In this document: positions 8,737 to 16,320 of the stretch, piece by piece
Numbering within the stretch: position 1 is the first letter of the stretch
Layout of the letters: each line of letters starts with the position of its first letter
From: Streptomyces sp. STR69
GTDB lineage: Bacteria > Actinomycetota > Actinomycetes > Streptomycetales > Streptomycetaceae
Length of the DNA: 64,000 nucleotides
Direction of reading: 5' to 3'
NCBI RefSeq assembly: GCF_024519455.1
Contig: NZ_JALJRY010000012.1
Coordinates: 1-64,000, forward strand
Translations under genes and position numbers: made by a program
The notes under the pieces: model-generated
Database searches by the model: none
Told to the model about the DNA's origin: nothing
The model's input: the letters and a program-made list of their open reading frames with translations, nothing else

Positions 8737-8757
8737 GTGAGCAAGCGAATGCGATAG
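8737..8757 (+). CDS. Six-codon upstream ORF in the SAM-IV leader
   Basis: GTG AGC AAG CGA ATG CGA TAG encodes MSKRMR. A strong Shine-Dalgarno, GAGGGAG at 8724-8730, lies 6 nt before the GTG. It sits between the riboswitch and the aminotransferase. GAGG of the ribosome site can pair with CCTC (8732-8735), so access may be gated. It could act as a leader peptide that links ribosome movement to the switch; no homology claim is made. Confidence 0.5.
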   Translation: MSKRMR

Positions 8758-8860
8758 GGCGTCGAGCCCCGCCTCCGCATACCCCCTTTTCACCCTCTTC
8801 CGTGCTGGAGCCGTCCGCGCTCGCACGGCGGATCCGCCTTGCCTCTCACGGGAGTTCGCC

Positions 8861-10222
8861 ATGTCTGTCTCCACCGCTGCCGCCGTTCAGACCATTTGTG
8901 CCCAGCTGCCCGTTCTCGGCCGGGATGTCACCGTCCCGCTCGTCACGGGCGGCGAAGTCACCTACGCGGCGCTCGACTATGCGGCCAGCGCCCCAGCCCT
9001 GCAGCGCGTCTGGGACGACGTGGCGGCCTACGCCCCGTACTACGGCAGCGTCCACCGAGGCGCCGGCTACCTCTCGCAACTGTCGACGGACCTCTTCGAG
9101 AACGCGCGGAAGACGGTCGAGGAGTTCCTCGACTGCCGCGCCGACGACCAGCTGATCTTCACCCGCTCCACCACGGACTCCCTCAACCTCCTCGCCGCGG
9201 CCCTCCCGGCCGACTGCCAGGTCTTCGTCTTCGAGACCGAGCACCACGCGTCCCTGCTGCCCTGGAAGGACGCCCGGGTCACCTGCCTCGACGCCCCGCG
9301 CACCCCGGCCCAGGCCGTCGAGACCCTGGAGCAGGCCCTCGCCGCCCGTGACCCCTACGGCCCGGCCCTGGTCTGCGTCACCGGCGCCTCGAACGTCACC
9401 GGCGAACTGTGGCCGATCCGCGAACTCGCCGCCGCCGCGCACGCCCACGGCGCCCGGATCGTCCTGGACGCCGCCCAACTCGCCCCGCACCACCCGGTGT
9501 CCGTCCAGGACCTCGACGTCGACTGGATCGCCTTCTCCGGCCACAAGCTCTACGCCCCCTTCGGCTCGGGAGTCCTGGCCGGCCGCGCCGACTGGCTCCA
9601 GGCGGCCGACCCCTACCTCGCGGGCGGCGGTGCCAGCCGCAAGGTCACCCGGCGCGAGGACGGGGGAGTGGACGTCGAGTGGCACGACAGCGCCGCCCGG
9701 CACGAGGCCGGCTCCCCGAACGTCATCGGCGCCTACTCCATCGCGTCGGCCTGCAAGGCGCTGACGGAGGCGGGCTTCGACACACTGGTGGCCCGCGAGC
9801 AGCACCTGATCGAGAAGGTGCGGGCGGGCCTTGCCGAGGTTCCGGAGGTCCGCGTCCTGTCGTTGTTCGGTGACGACGCCCCGCGCGTGGGTGTGATCTC
9901 CTTCGTCGTCGACGGCTGGAACAGCTCCCACTTCGCAGCCGCCCTCTCCGCCGAGTACGGCATCGGCGTCCGCGACGGCCTCTTCTGCGCCCACCCGCTG
10001 GTCCGCACCCTCCTGGGCAGCGACCCCCAGACCCAGGGCGAGTGCGGCGCCCCCGAGGCAGCCCCGGGCGAGAAGTCCCTCAACGCGATCCGCGTGAGCT
10101 TCGGAGCGGGCACCCCGGACGAGCACGTCGAGCGCTTCGTGGGCGCGGTACGCGAACTGGTGACGAAGGGCGCCAAGTGGACGTACCGCACGGAGAACGG
10201 CCGCTGCGTACCCGCGGTATGA
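8861..10222 (+). CDS. Class V aminotransferase, cysteine desulfurase-like
   Basis: A 453-residue PLP enzyme. The PLP lysine is visible in FSGHKLYAPFGSG, and the TEHHASLLPW and VLDAAQLAPH segments match the cysteine desulfurase/selenocysteine lyase fold. The exact reaction is unknown. Control by a SAM-IV riboswitch implies a role in sulfur amino-acid or SAM metabolism, for example sulfur release or methionine recycling. ATG 8861 follows a GGGAG ribosome site. It is a single gene, followed by an intergenic repeat. Confidence 0.85.
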   Translation: MSVSTAAAVQTICAQLPVLGRDVTVPLVTGGEVTYAALDYAASAPALQRVWDDVAAYAPYYGSVHRGAGYLSQLSTDLFENARKTVEEFLDCRADDQLIFTRSTTDSLNLLAAALPADCQVFVFETEHHASLLPWKDARVTCLDAPRTPAQAVETLEQALAARDPYGPALVCVTGASNVTGELWPIRELAAAAHAHGARIVLDAAQLAPHHPVSVQDLDVDWIAFSGHKLYAPFGSGVLAGRADWLQAADPYLAGGGASRKVTRREDGGVDVEWHDSAARHEAGSPNVIGAYSIASACKALTEAGFDTLVAREQHLIEKVRAGLAEVPEVRVLSLFGDDAPRVGVISFVVDGWNSSHFAAALSAEYGIGVRDGLFCAHPLVRTLLGSDPQTQGECGAPEAAPGEKSLNAIRVSFGAGTPDEHVERFVGAVRELVTKGAKWTYRTENGRCVPAV

Positions 10223-10238
10223 GGTAAACGCCCTTGAG

Positions 10239-10357
10239 GGCAGCCCCCTGAGGGGCGCGGGGCTGTATCGATATGCGGCTCCGCCGCGGGGCGCGACCAG
10301 CCGCGACGCACGGTCAGCCGCAAACGACCCGCGCCCCCCACCCCACTAGGCGCTCAA
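10239..10357. repeat. Intergenic repeat family A, copy 2
   Basis: Holds GGGGCGCGGGG (10252-10262), the block CTGTATCGATATGCGGCTCC, GCGCGACCAGCC and the same right end CACCCCACTAGGCGCTCA as copy 1. It fills the gap between two convergent genes and can fold through its GC-rich ends. Confidence 0.7.
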
Positions 10358-10358
10358 C

Positions 10359-10640
10359 TCAAGAGTCCAGCCCAATGGCGAACGCAGCCTCAAGGTCATG
10401 CTGCGAGTAGGTCCGGAAGGCGACGTGCGTATCCGTCCCCTCCACCCCGGGGATCTTGGAGATCCGCCCAGGAATCACCTCGGCCAGGTCCTCGTGCTGC
10501 CGCACCCGCACCATCGCGATCAAGTCGTACGTACCGGTGACGGAGAAGACCTCGCTCACGGATTCGAGCGCAGCGATCGACTCGGCGATCTCCGGAATCC
10601 GGTCCACGCTGGTCTTGATGAGGACGATCGCGGTGATCAC
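10359..10640 (-). CDS. Lrp/AsnC ligand-binding domain protein
   Basis: A 93-residue protein made of one RAM/AsnC effector domain: ITAIVLIKT, the VSEVFSVTGTYDLIAMVR core and the VEGTDTHVAFRTY end. There is no helix-turn-helix. Stand-alone RAM proteins usually form rings that bind amino acids and may modulate full-length Lrp proteins. The start ATG overlaps the stop of the rhomboid gene upstream by 4 nt, so the two are coupled. Confidence 0.85.
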   Translation of the reverse strand: MITAIVLIKTSVDRIPEIAESIAALESVSEVFSVTGTYDLIAMVRVRQHEDLAEVIPGRISKIPGVEGTDTHVAFRTYSQHDLEAAFAIGLDS

Positions 10641-11371
10641 GGCTGGTTCTCTCCCTCGGGGACCGTTGCTGGGGCGGCCCTCACTCTAGTCGTACGGCCG
10701 AATCTGACCCACGCGTAACCGAACCCGAGCGTGAAGCCGACCAGGTGGGCGAGGTACGCCACCCCCGGTCCCTGGGCGGCCTGCCCCGCCGCCAGCCACT
10801 GCAGCGCCGCCCAGAACGGCAGCACGACCCACGCGGGGAAGCGCAGCGGCAGGAAGAAGAGGAAGGGGAGGAGACTCGTCACCCGGGCCCGGGGGAACAG
10901 GTACAGGAACGCCCCGAGGACCGCCGAGATCGCCCCGGACGCGCCGACGAGGGACTGCGTGGAGCCGGCGTTCGCCATCGCGTAGCCCAGCAGCGCCAGA
11001 TAGCCGCAGGCCAGGTAGAAGAGGGTGAACTCGACCCGGCCCAGCCGCTCCTCGGTCATCGCTCCGAAGACGTAGAGGAAGAGCATGTTGCCGAGGAGAT
11101 GGATCCAGCTGCCGTGGACGAAGAGGGCCGTGACGGGGGTGAGGGCCTCTCGGGTGGGGGCGGCGAACAGGTCGGCCGGTACCACGCCCCAGCGGTGGAA
11201 GTACGTCCGCTGGGCGGCGAGCAGCGCGTCCCCGGTGCCGTAGGAGGGGACGAAGCCCGAGGCCGGGCCGAGGACGAAGATCAGGCAGCACAGGGCGATC
11301 AGGGCGTAGGTCATCGGTGCCGAGGTGTTCCGGAGGGCTCTGACGGCCGCTGTTCCCCAGTTGCTGATCAT
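10637..11371 (-). CDS. Rhomboid family intramembrane serine protease
   Basis: A 244-residue membrane protein with about six helices. The catalytic serine is in LVGASGAISAVLGA, the partner histidine in YLAHLVGFTLGFGYAW, and the loop motif HGSWIHLLGNMLFLYVFG is present. Rhomboids cut membrane proteins within the bilayer; the substrate is unknown. ATG 11371 is chosen by the usual family N-terminus. The ribosome site is weak and a GTG two codons earlier is possible. Confidence 0.88.
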   Translation of the reverse strand: MISNWGTAAVRALRNTSAPMTYALIALCCLIFVLGPASGFVPSYGTGDALLAAQRTYFHRWGVVPADLFAAPTREALTPVTALFVHGSWIHLLGNMLFLYVFGAMTEERLGRVEFTLFYLACGYLALLGYAMANAGSTQSLVGASGAISAVLGAFLYLFPRARVTSLLPFLFFLPLRFPAWVVLPFWAALQWLAAGQAAQGPGVAYLAHLVGFTLGFGYAWVRFGRTTRVRAAPATVPEGENQP

Positions 11372-11532
11372 GGACACAGAGCATGACGTAACGGGACGCA
11401 CCGGGGCGGAGTGCCTCGCCGCTGTGGATGGCCGAGCGGCGAGTACCCGCCAGGCCGTAGGGTTACGAGCCACACTCGCCGGGCAAACCGGCGATCACGG
11501 AAACTGGAACAAGAAGGAAGCGGACAGCCACG

Positions 11533-11772
11533 ATGACGGTACCCCTGCCGACCGCCTCGACGCGGTGGCGCTGCACCCTCTGCGGCAACCTCACGCGCTT
11601 CGACGTGACACGTTCGTCGAAGGTCGTGGAGTACCTCCACCTGGACCTGGCGGGTGAGCCGAAGGTGGAGGAGCGCGAGGTGGTCAGTGAGACCATCGAG
11701 TCGGTGCGCTGCCGCTGGTGCAACGCCGTGGATCAGGTGGAACTCGTGGACAGGCCGGGCGCCGGCTCCTGA
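11533..11772 (+). CDS. Small zinc-ribbon protein
   Basis: A 79-residue protein with two CxxC pairs, CTLCG near residue 14 and CRWC near residue 60, spaced as in a zinc ribbon. The function is unknown. It lies 37 nt ahead of the NYN-domain gene and is probably co-transcribed with it, which suggests a nucleic-acid role. GAAGGAAG upstream is a possible, rather distant, ribosome site. Confidence 0.72.
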   Translation: MTVPLPTASTRWRCTLCGNLTRFDVTRSSKVVEYLHLDLAGEPKVEEREVVSETIESVRCRWCNAVDQVELVDRPGAGS

Positions 11773-11809
11773 GAGGGAGCGGCCCCGCACACGTATAGGG
11801 GTGTGAGGG

Positions 11810-13153
11810 ATGGTGGAGAACTCAGGCGGGGGGCCGGGCGACGGCGCCGCCGAGGTGCTCGACCGTCCGCTGCCCGACGGCGTGCGGAGGAGAGTCGTAC
11901 AGATCGTGTCGGACGGCTTCGGTGGGCTCACCGTCGCCGAACTGCCCGCGCAGCTACGACAGTACGCCCGCTTCGCCCCCAACAGGCGGGCCAAGTTCGC
12001 CGGCAACGCGATGGCCGCCGCGTTGGAGACCGATCCATTGTTCCGGCAGCGTATCGGGGAAAAGCTGAGAGAGGCCCAGTCGGAGCTGACCGGTGCCCTC
12101 GACTCCGGCTCGCCGCCTCCGGCCGCGGATCCGCTCGACGTGGCGGCCGCGGCCTATGTTCTGCGCCCCACCGGCTGGGTCAAGCTGGTGACCGCCGCCG
12201 GTGAGGAGGCGCTGCGCGCCGACGCCGAGCGCGCGGACGAGGAGAGCCGGGCCGAACTGGAGCGGCTGCGCGAGGAGTTGGCGCTGGCGCGGGACGCCAC
12301 CCGGACCGAGACCGAGCGGCTGCGCACCGAGCTGGACGCGGCGAAGAAGGAAGCGGAATCGCTGCACCGCAAGCTGCGTTCCGCGCACAGCGACATCAAG
12401 CGCGGCGAGGCCGCTCTGCGCAAGCTGCGGGCCGAGACGGACACCGCGCGCGCCGAGGGCCAGGCCCAGGTGTCCGCGGGCGAGGTCGAGACCCGGCGGC
12501 TCAAGGCCCGGCTCGCGGAGGCGGAGGCGTCCCTGGAGGCCACCCGCAAGGCGGCCAGGGAGGGGCGCAGCGTCGAGGACATGCGGGTACGGCTGCTGCT
12601 CGACACCGTGCTGGACGCGGCCCAGGGGCTGCGCAGGGAACTCGCGCTGCCGCCCGTCTCCGTACGGCCCGCCGAGACCGTCGACGCGGTCGAACCGGGA
12701 CGTATGACCCCGAAAGACATCGCGGCGCGGGCGCTGTCCGAGAACGACCCCGCGATCCTCGACCAGTTGCTCGCGCTGCCGCAGGCCCATCTGGTCGTCG
12801 ACGGCTACAACGTCACCAAGACCGGCTATCCCCAAATGCCCCTGGAGAAGCAGCGGTTGAGGCTCCTGGGGCAGCTCTCGCAGCTCGCCGCGCAGACCGG
12901 GGCCGAGGTGACCTGTGTCTTCGACGGGGCCGAGCTGGCCGCGCCGGTGCTGCTCGCGCCGCCGCGCGGAGTGCGGGTGCTGTTCTCCAAACCGGGTGTC
13001 ACCGCCGACGAGTTGATCCGCCAGCTGGTGCGCGCGGAGCCGCCGGGGAGGCCGGTCATCGTCGCCTCCACCGACCGCGAGGTGGCCGACGGCATCGCGA
13101 AGGCGGGCGCCCGGCCCGTCGCTTCTGCGGTACTCCTCAAGCGACTGTCGTGA
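11810..13153 (+). CDS. Coiled-coil NYN (YacP-like) domain protein, probable RNase
   Basis: 447 residues. Residues 1-130 form a helical N-terminal domain, residues of about 130-270 a long charged coiled coil, and the C-terminal 150 residues a NYN/PIN-like nuclease domain with LVVDGYNVTK, TCVFDGAE and VASTDREVADG. The acidic residues of a metal site are visible. The family includes YacP/Rae1-type RNases. The zinc-ribbon gene immediately upstream may act with it. The start is ATG 11810. Confidence 0.82.
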   Translation: MVENSGGGPGDGAAEVLDRPLPDGVRRRVVQIVSDGFGGLTVAELPAQLRQYARFAPNRRAKFAGNAMAAALETDPLFRQRIGEKLREAQSELTGALDSGSPPPAADPLDVAAAAYVLRPTGWVKLVTAAGEEALRADAERADEESRAELERLREELALARDATRTETERLRTELDAAKKEAESLHRKLRSAHSDIKRGEAALRKLRAETDTARAEGQAQVSAGEVETRRLKARLAEAEASLEATRKAAREGRSVEDMRVRLLLDTVLDAAQGLRRELALPPVSVRPAETVDAVEPGRMTPKDIAARALSENDPAILDQLLALPQAHLVVDGYNVTKTGYPQMPLEKQRLRLLGQLSQLAAQTGAEVTCVFDGAELAAPVLLAPPRGVRVLFSKPGVTADELIRQLVRAEPPGRPVIVASTDREVADGIAKAGARPVASAVLLKRLS

Positions 13154-13281
13154 AGGTCAACGTACAGGTTTAATGCCTGAATTGACCGAACCGTCACGCA
13201 ACGTAGCGTCAATCGACCATCACTGCATGTTGGTTATGTGCAAAGAATGCTTTGAGTGACGGCATTTTTTCGTGTGAGGAT

Positions 13282-13339
13282 TTGAACTGATCACAGGAAC
13301 GTCACTAGGGTCGTGCCTCGAACCTCCGAACGGGTGATC
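13282..13339 (+). promoter_or_regulatory. Probable promoter and paired TGATCAC sites upstream of the NlpC/P60 gene
   Basis: TTGAAC (13282-13287) and TAGGGT (13306-13311) are spaced by 18 nt, fitting a housekeeping promoter. TGATCAC (13288-13294) and GTGATCA (13333-13339) form an inverted pair that brackets the likely start of transcription. I looked for a c-di-AMP (ydaO) riboswitch, common before such genes, and did not see one. Confidence 0.45.
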
Positions 13340-13363
13340 ACTCAATAGAAGGAGCTCGACTCC

Positions 13364-14398
13364 GTGGCGTCCCATCGTCGACCGAAGCAGCCGAGCCGCA
13401 CGCGTGTGACTGTGCTGACCACCGCAGCCGCAGCCGCCGTTGCCTTCAGTGCTCAGGCCGCCAATGCCGCGCCGAGCGAGAAGCCCAGCAAGGACGAGGT
13501 CAAGGCGAAGGTCGACGCCCTCTACGAGCAGGCCGAGCAGGCCACCGAGAAGCTCGACGGGGCCCAGGAGAAGCAGGAGAAGCTCCAGAAGGAGATCTCC
13601 ACCATCCAGGACAACGTGGCCCGCGGTCAGGAGGAGCTCAACAAGCTCCGGGACGGCCTCGGCACGATGGCCAGCGCCCAGTACCGCACCGGCGGCATCG
13701 ACCCGTCGATCCAGCTGTTCCTGTCCTCGGACCCGAGCGACTATCTCGACAAGGCGTCCACCATGGACCAGTTGAGCGCTCAGCAGGTCGAGGCGCTCAC
13801 GAAGATCCAGAGCAAGCAGCGTGAACTCGCCCAGGAGCGCGCGGAGGCGAGCACCAAGCTCAAGGACCTCTCCGCCACCCGCACCGAGCTCAAGAAGAAG
13901 AAGGACGAGGTCAAGGCCAAGCTGGCCTCGGCCCAGAAGCTGCTCAACACGCTGACCGCGGCGGAGAAGGCCTCCCTCGCTCAGGACCAGGCCAACGCCG
14001 CCAGCCGTTCCACCTCGCGCGTGAACCTCGGCAACACCGGTTCCGCCTCCAGCCGCGCCGCCGCGGCCTTCGCCGCCGCCCAGTCGGTGCTCGGCTCCCC
14101 GTACGTCTACGGCGCCTCCGGCCCCTCCTCCTTCGACTGCTCCGGCCTCACCTCCTGGGCCTACGCGCAGGCGGGTGTCTCCATACCCCGCACATCGGAG
14201 GCGCAGGCCGGCGCGGGCACGATCATCTCCAGCGAGAGCGACCTGAAGGTCGGCGACCTGGTCATCTTCTACAGCGACCACCACCACGTCGGCCTGTACG
14301 CGGGCAACGGCCAGGTGCTCCACGCTCCGCACACCGGCGCCGTGGTGCGCTACGAGTCGATCGGCAACATGCCGTTCCAGTTCGGCGTTCGCATCTGA
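13364..14398 (+). CDS. Secreted NlpC/P60 peptidoglycan endopeptidase (first paralog)
   Basis: 344 residues. An N-terminal signal peptide ends near residue 36 (AQAANA-APS). Next come a coiled-coil domain to about residue 205 and a C-terminal NlpC/P60 domain. The catalytic Cys259 is in FDCSGLTSWAY and the His in HHHVGLYAGNG. Such enzymes cut the stem peptide between D-iGlu and mDAP; the coiled coil may autoinhibit. GAAGGAG lies before the GTG start. A close paralog lies at 15268. Confidence 0.93.
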   Translation: MASHRRPKQPSRTRVTVLTTAAAAAVAFSAQAANAAPSEKPSKDEVKAKVDALYEQAEQATEKLDGAQEKQEKLQKEISTIQDNVARGQEELNKLRDGLGTMASAQYRTGGIDPSIQLFLSSDPSDYLDKASTMDQLSAQQVEALTKIQSKQRELAQERAEASTKLKDLSATRTELKKKKDEVKAKLASAQKLLNTLTAAEKASLAQDQANAASRSTSRVNLGNTGSASSRAAAAFAAAQSVLGSPYVYGASGPSSFDCSGLTSWAYAQAGVSIPRTSEAQAGAGTIISSESDLKVGDLVIFYSDHHHVGLYAGNGQVLHAPHTGAVVRYESIGNMPFQFGVRI

Positions 14399-14488
14399 CC
14401 GGCGGTCAACCCCCGGGAATTTACCTGGAGTTGCTAAGTCCTTTACCGATGACATACCTTCTGTTGAGTTCATGACAGAGGGGGATAT

Positions 14489-15025
14489 GTGCATCGGTTT
14501 CGGGTAGGCATGACTTCGCTCGCCACGGCGGCTTTCTGCGTCGGTGGGCTGACGTTCGCCGACAGTGCCCACGCGGTGGACAGTGTGTGCACCGGTATGC
14601 AGTCGAAGTCGTTCTCCACTCCGGGGTTCGACACGGACGTCAAGCTCCAGGTCTGCATCCAGGAGAGCCCCACCAGTCCGGCGAGCGAGGACTACCGGAC
14701 CTACACCGCCGTGCTCTCGGGCGTGTTCACGGACGGCGGCGGGGGCAGCACCAGGAAGTTCGACAACTTCGACCTCGAGATCAGGCTGGAATCAAGTCCC
14801 GCGGGTGGGACCGGAAGCGACTACGTCGACAGCAAGGCCGTCTGCGACGTCACCGCCAGCATCAACCGGGACGACTCCGCCGGGCTGCGCTGCCAGACCG
14901 GCCTGAAGATGCATGTCAACATGCGCCCGAGGGTCACGGGAGACGCGACCGTTCGCTACGACATCGACGCCGACGGCAAGGGTGCTCTGGGTCCCTGGGA
15001 CCTCACGGGATCGCCTCACCTGTAG
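14489..15025 (+). CDS. Small secreted protein of unknown function
   Basis: 178 residues with a signal peptide (cleavage near SAHA-VDS). Four cysteines in the mature part (SVC, LQVC, AVC, LRC) could form two disulfides. No known domain is recognised. It lies between two NlpC/P60 paralogs in the same orientation, with 90 nt before it and 242 nt after it. The start GTG at 14489 follows GAGGGGG. Confidence 0.7.
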   Translation: MHRFRVGMTSLATAAFCVGGLTFADSAHAVDSVCTGMQSKSFSTPGFDTDVKLQVCIQESPTSPASEDYRTYTAVLSGVFTDGGGGSTRKFDNFDLEIRLESSPAGGTGSDYVDSKAVCDVTASINRDDSAGLRCQTGLKMHVNMRPRVTGDATVRYDIDADGKGALGPWDLTGSPHL

Positions 15026-15116
15026 AAGTTGTCGCGGTCGCGTCGGTCGGTGACCGTGTCCGACGTGACCGGACCGCCCGAACGGGCGAATTACGACACA
15101 CCCCGCTGACCCCGCG

Positions 15117-15146
15117 CCCCGCCCATGACCTGCGTCATAGGCGGGG
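15117..15146 (+). terminator. Hairpin upstream of the second NlpC/P60 gene
   Basis: CCCCGCC-ATGAC type arms 15117-15129 and 15134-15146 with one mismatch and a 4-nt loop. It likely ends the transcript of the small secreted protein. The rest of the gap 15026-15267 shows only a possible -10 element, TACTGT near 15200. Confidence 0.55.
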
Positions 15147-15267
15147 CGTCACGTTGTGTGTCCGCGGAGGTCTTTGGCCCGCACCCCTTCACAGAGCTAC
15201 TGTCTGGCGCGTTTCCCCGCATCGGGGGAGCGGTCCGTGTCCGCCAGCGGAAGGAGTGCGGCTTCCC

Positions 15268-16290
15268 GTGGGATCCCGTCGTCGCCATGCACCGTCCGGG
15301 TTCGACCGAGGCGCCAGTGCCGCGGTCTGTGTGATGTCCGCCGCCGCCGCGGCACTGGGCGCCCTTCCGGCCTCCTCCGCCGTGGCCGCGCCGCAGGACG
15401 ACGCCCGGGCCGAGGTGGACCGGCTCTACCAGGAGGCCGAGAAGGCGACCGAGGCCTACGACAAGGCCGACGAGCGCGCCGGGCAGTTGCACCGGCAGGT
15501 GAGCGACGCCCAGGACCGGATCGCCCGGCAGCAGCAGCGCATCAACACCATGCGGGACGCGCTGGGTTCACTCGCCGGCGCCCAGTACCGCTCCGGCGGT
15601 ATCGACCCCACGGTCGCGCTGCTGTTCTCCGACGACCCGGCCGACTACCTCGACAAGGCCTCCGTCCTCGACCGCATCACCACCGAGCAGGCGGGCGAGC
15701 TCAAGGACCTCCAGGACGCCATGCGCGAACTCGCGCAGGAGCGCAGCGAGGCCACCGGGCACCTCGCCGAACTGGAGCGCAGCCGCAAGGCCGTCGCCGG
15801 CCACAAGAAGACCGTCGAGGGCAAGCTCGCCAAGGCCCGGCAGATCCTCAACGGGATGCCGCTCGCCGACCGCGCCGCCTTCGACCGCGCCTCCCGCTCC
15901 TCCCGCGAGGACATCCCCGACCTCGGCGCCGGCGTCCCGTCCTCGGGCCGCGCCGCAGCGGCCGTGGCCGCCGCCCAGTCCGCACTCGGCAAGCCCTACG
16001 TGTGGGGCGCCACCGGCCCCGGCGGCTTCGACTGCTCCGGCCTGATGCAGTGGTCGTACGCCCGGGCGGGCGTCCACCTCCCGCGCACCTCGCAGGAACA
16101 GCGCTACGCCGGCCAGCGGATCCCGCTCTCCCAGGCCCAGCCCGGCGATCTGGTCGTCTACCGCGCCGACGCCAGCCATGTCGCGATGTACGTGGGCAAC
16201 GGCCAGGTCATCCACGCCCCCTACCCCGGCGCGCCGGTGCGCTACGACCCGGTCGGCATGATGCCCGTCTCGTCGGTCACGAGGGTCTGA
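15268..16290 (+). CDS. Secreted NlpC/P60 peptidoglycan endopeptidase (second paralog)
   Basis: 340 residues with the same plan as the gene at 13364: signal peptide, coiled coil, then NlpC/P60 with Cys256 in FDCSGLMQWSYARAG and His in ASHVAMYVGNGQ. The two share whole blocks such as AQYRSGGIDP and DYLDKAS, so they arose by duplication. The GTG at 15268 follows GGAAGGAG; longer upstream frames lack a signal peptide and overlap the preceding gene. The likely role is wall remodelling during growth or sporulation. Confidence 0.92.
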   Translation: MGSRRRHAPSGFDRGASAAVCVMSAAAAALGALPASSAVAAPQDDARAEVDRLYQEAEKATEAYDKADERAGQLHRQVSDAQDRIARQQQRINTMRDALGSLAGAQYRSGGIDPTVALLFSDDPADYLDKASVLDRITTEQAGELKDLQDAMRELAQERSEATGHLAELERSRKAVAGHKKTVEGKLAKARQILNGMPLADRAAFDRASRSSREDIPDLGAGVPSSGRAAAAVAAAQSALGKPYVWGATGPGGFDCSGLMQWSYARAGVHLPRTSQEQRYAGQRIPLSQAQPGDLVVYRADASHVAMYVGNGQVIHAPYPGAPVRYDPVGMMPVSSVTRV

Positions 16291-16320
16291 ACCGGCGCGA
16301 AAGGGTCGTACGATCGGGAA

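Noticed and set aside
13154..13363. c-di-AMP (ydaO) riboswitch before the NlpC/P60 gene
   Set aside because: Expected from family context, but the conserved motifs are absent; only a promoter and a weak hairpin with a T run are seen.
14587..15267. Extended N-terminus of the second NlpC/P60 gene
   Set aside because: The extension overlaps the small secreted protein in another frame and would bury the signal peptide; GTG 15268 has its own ribosome site.
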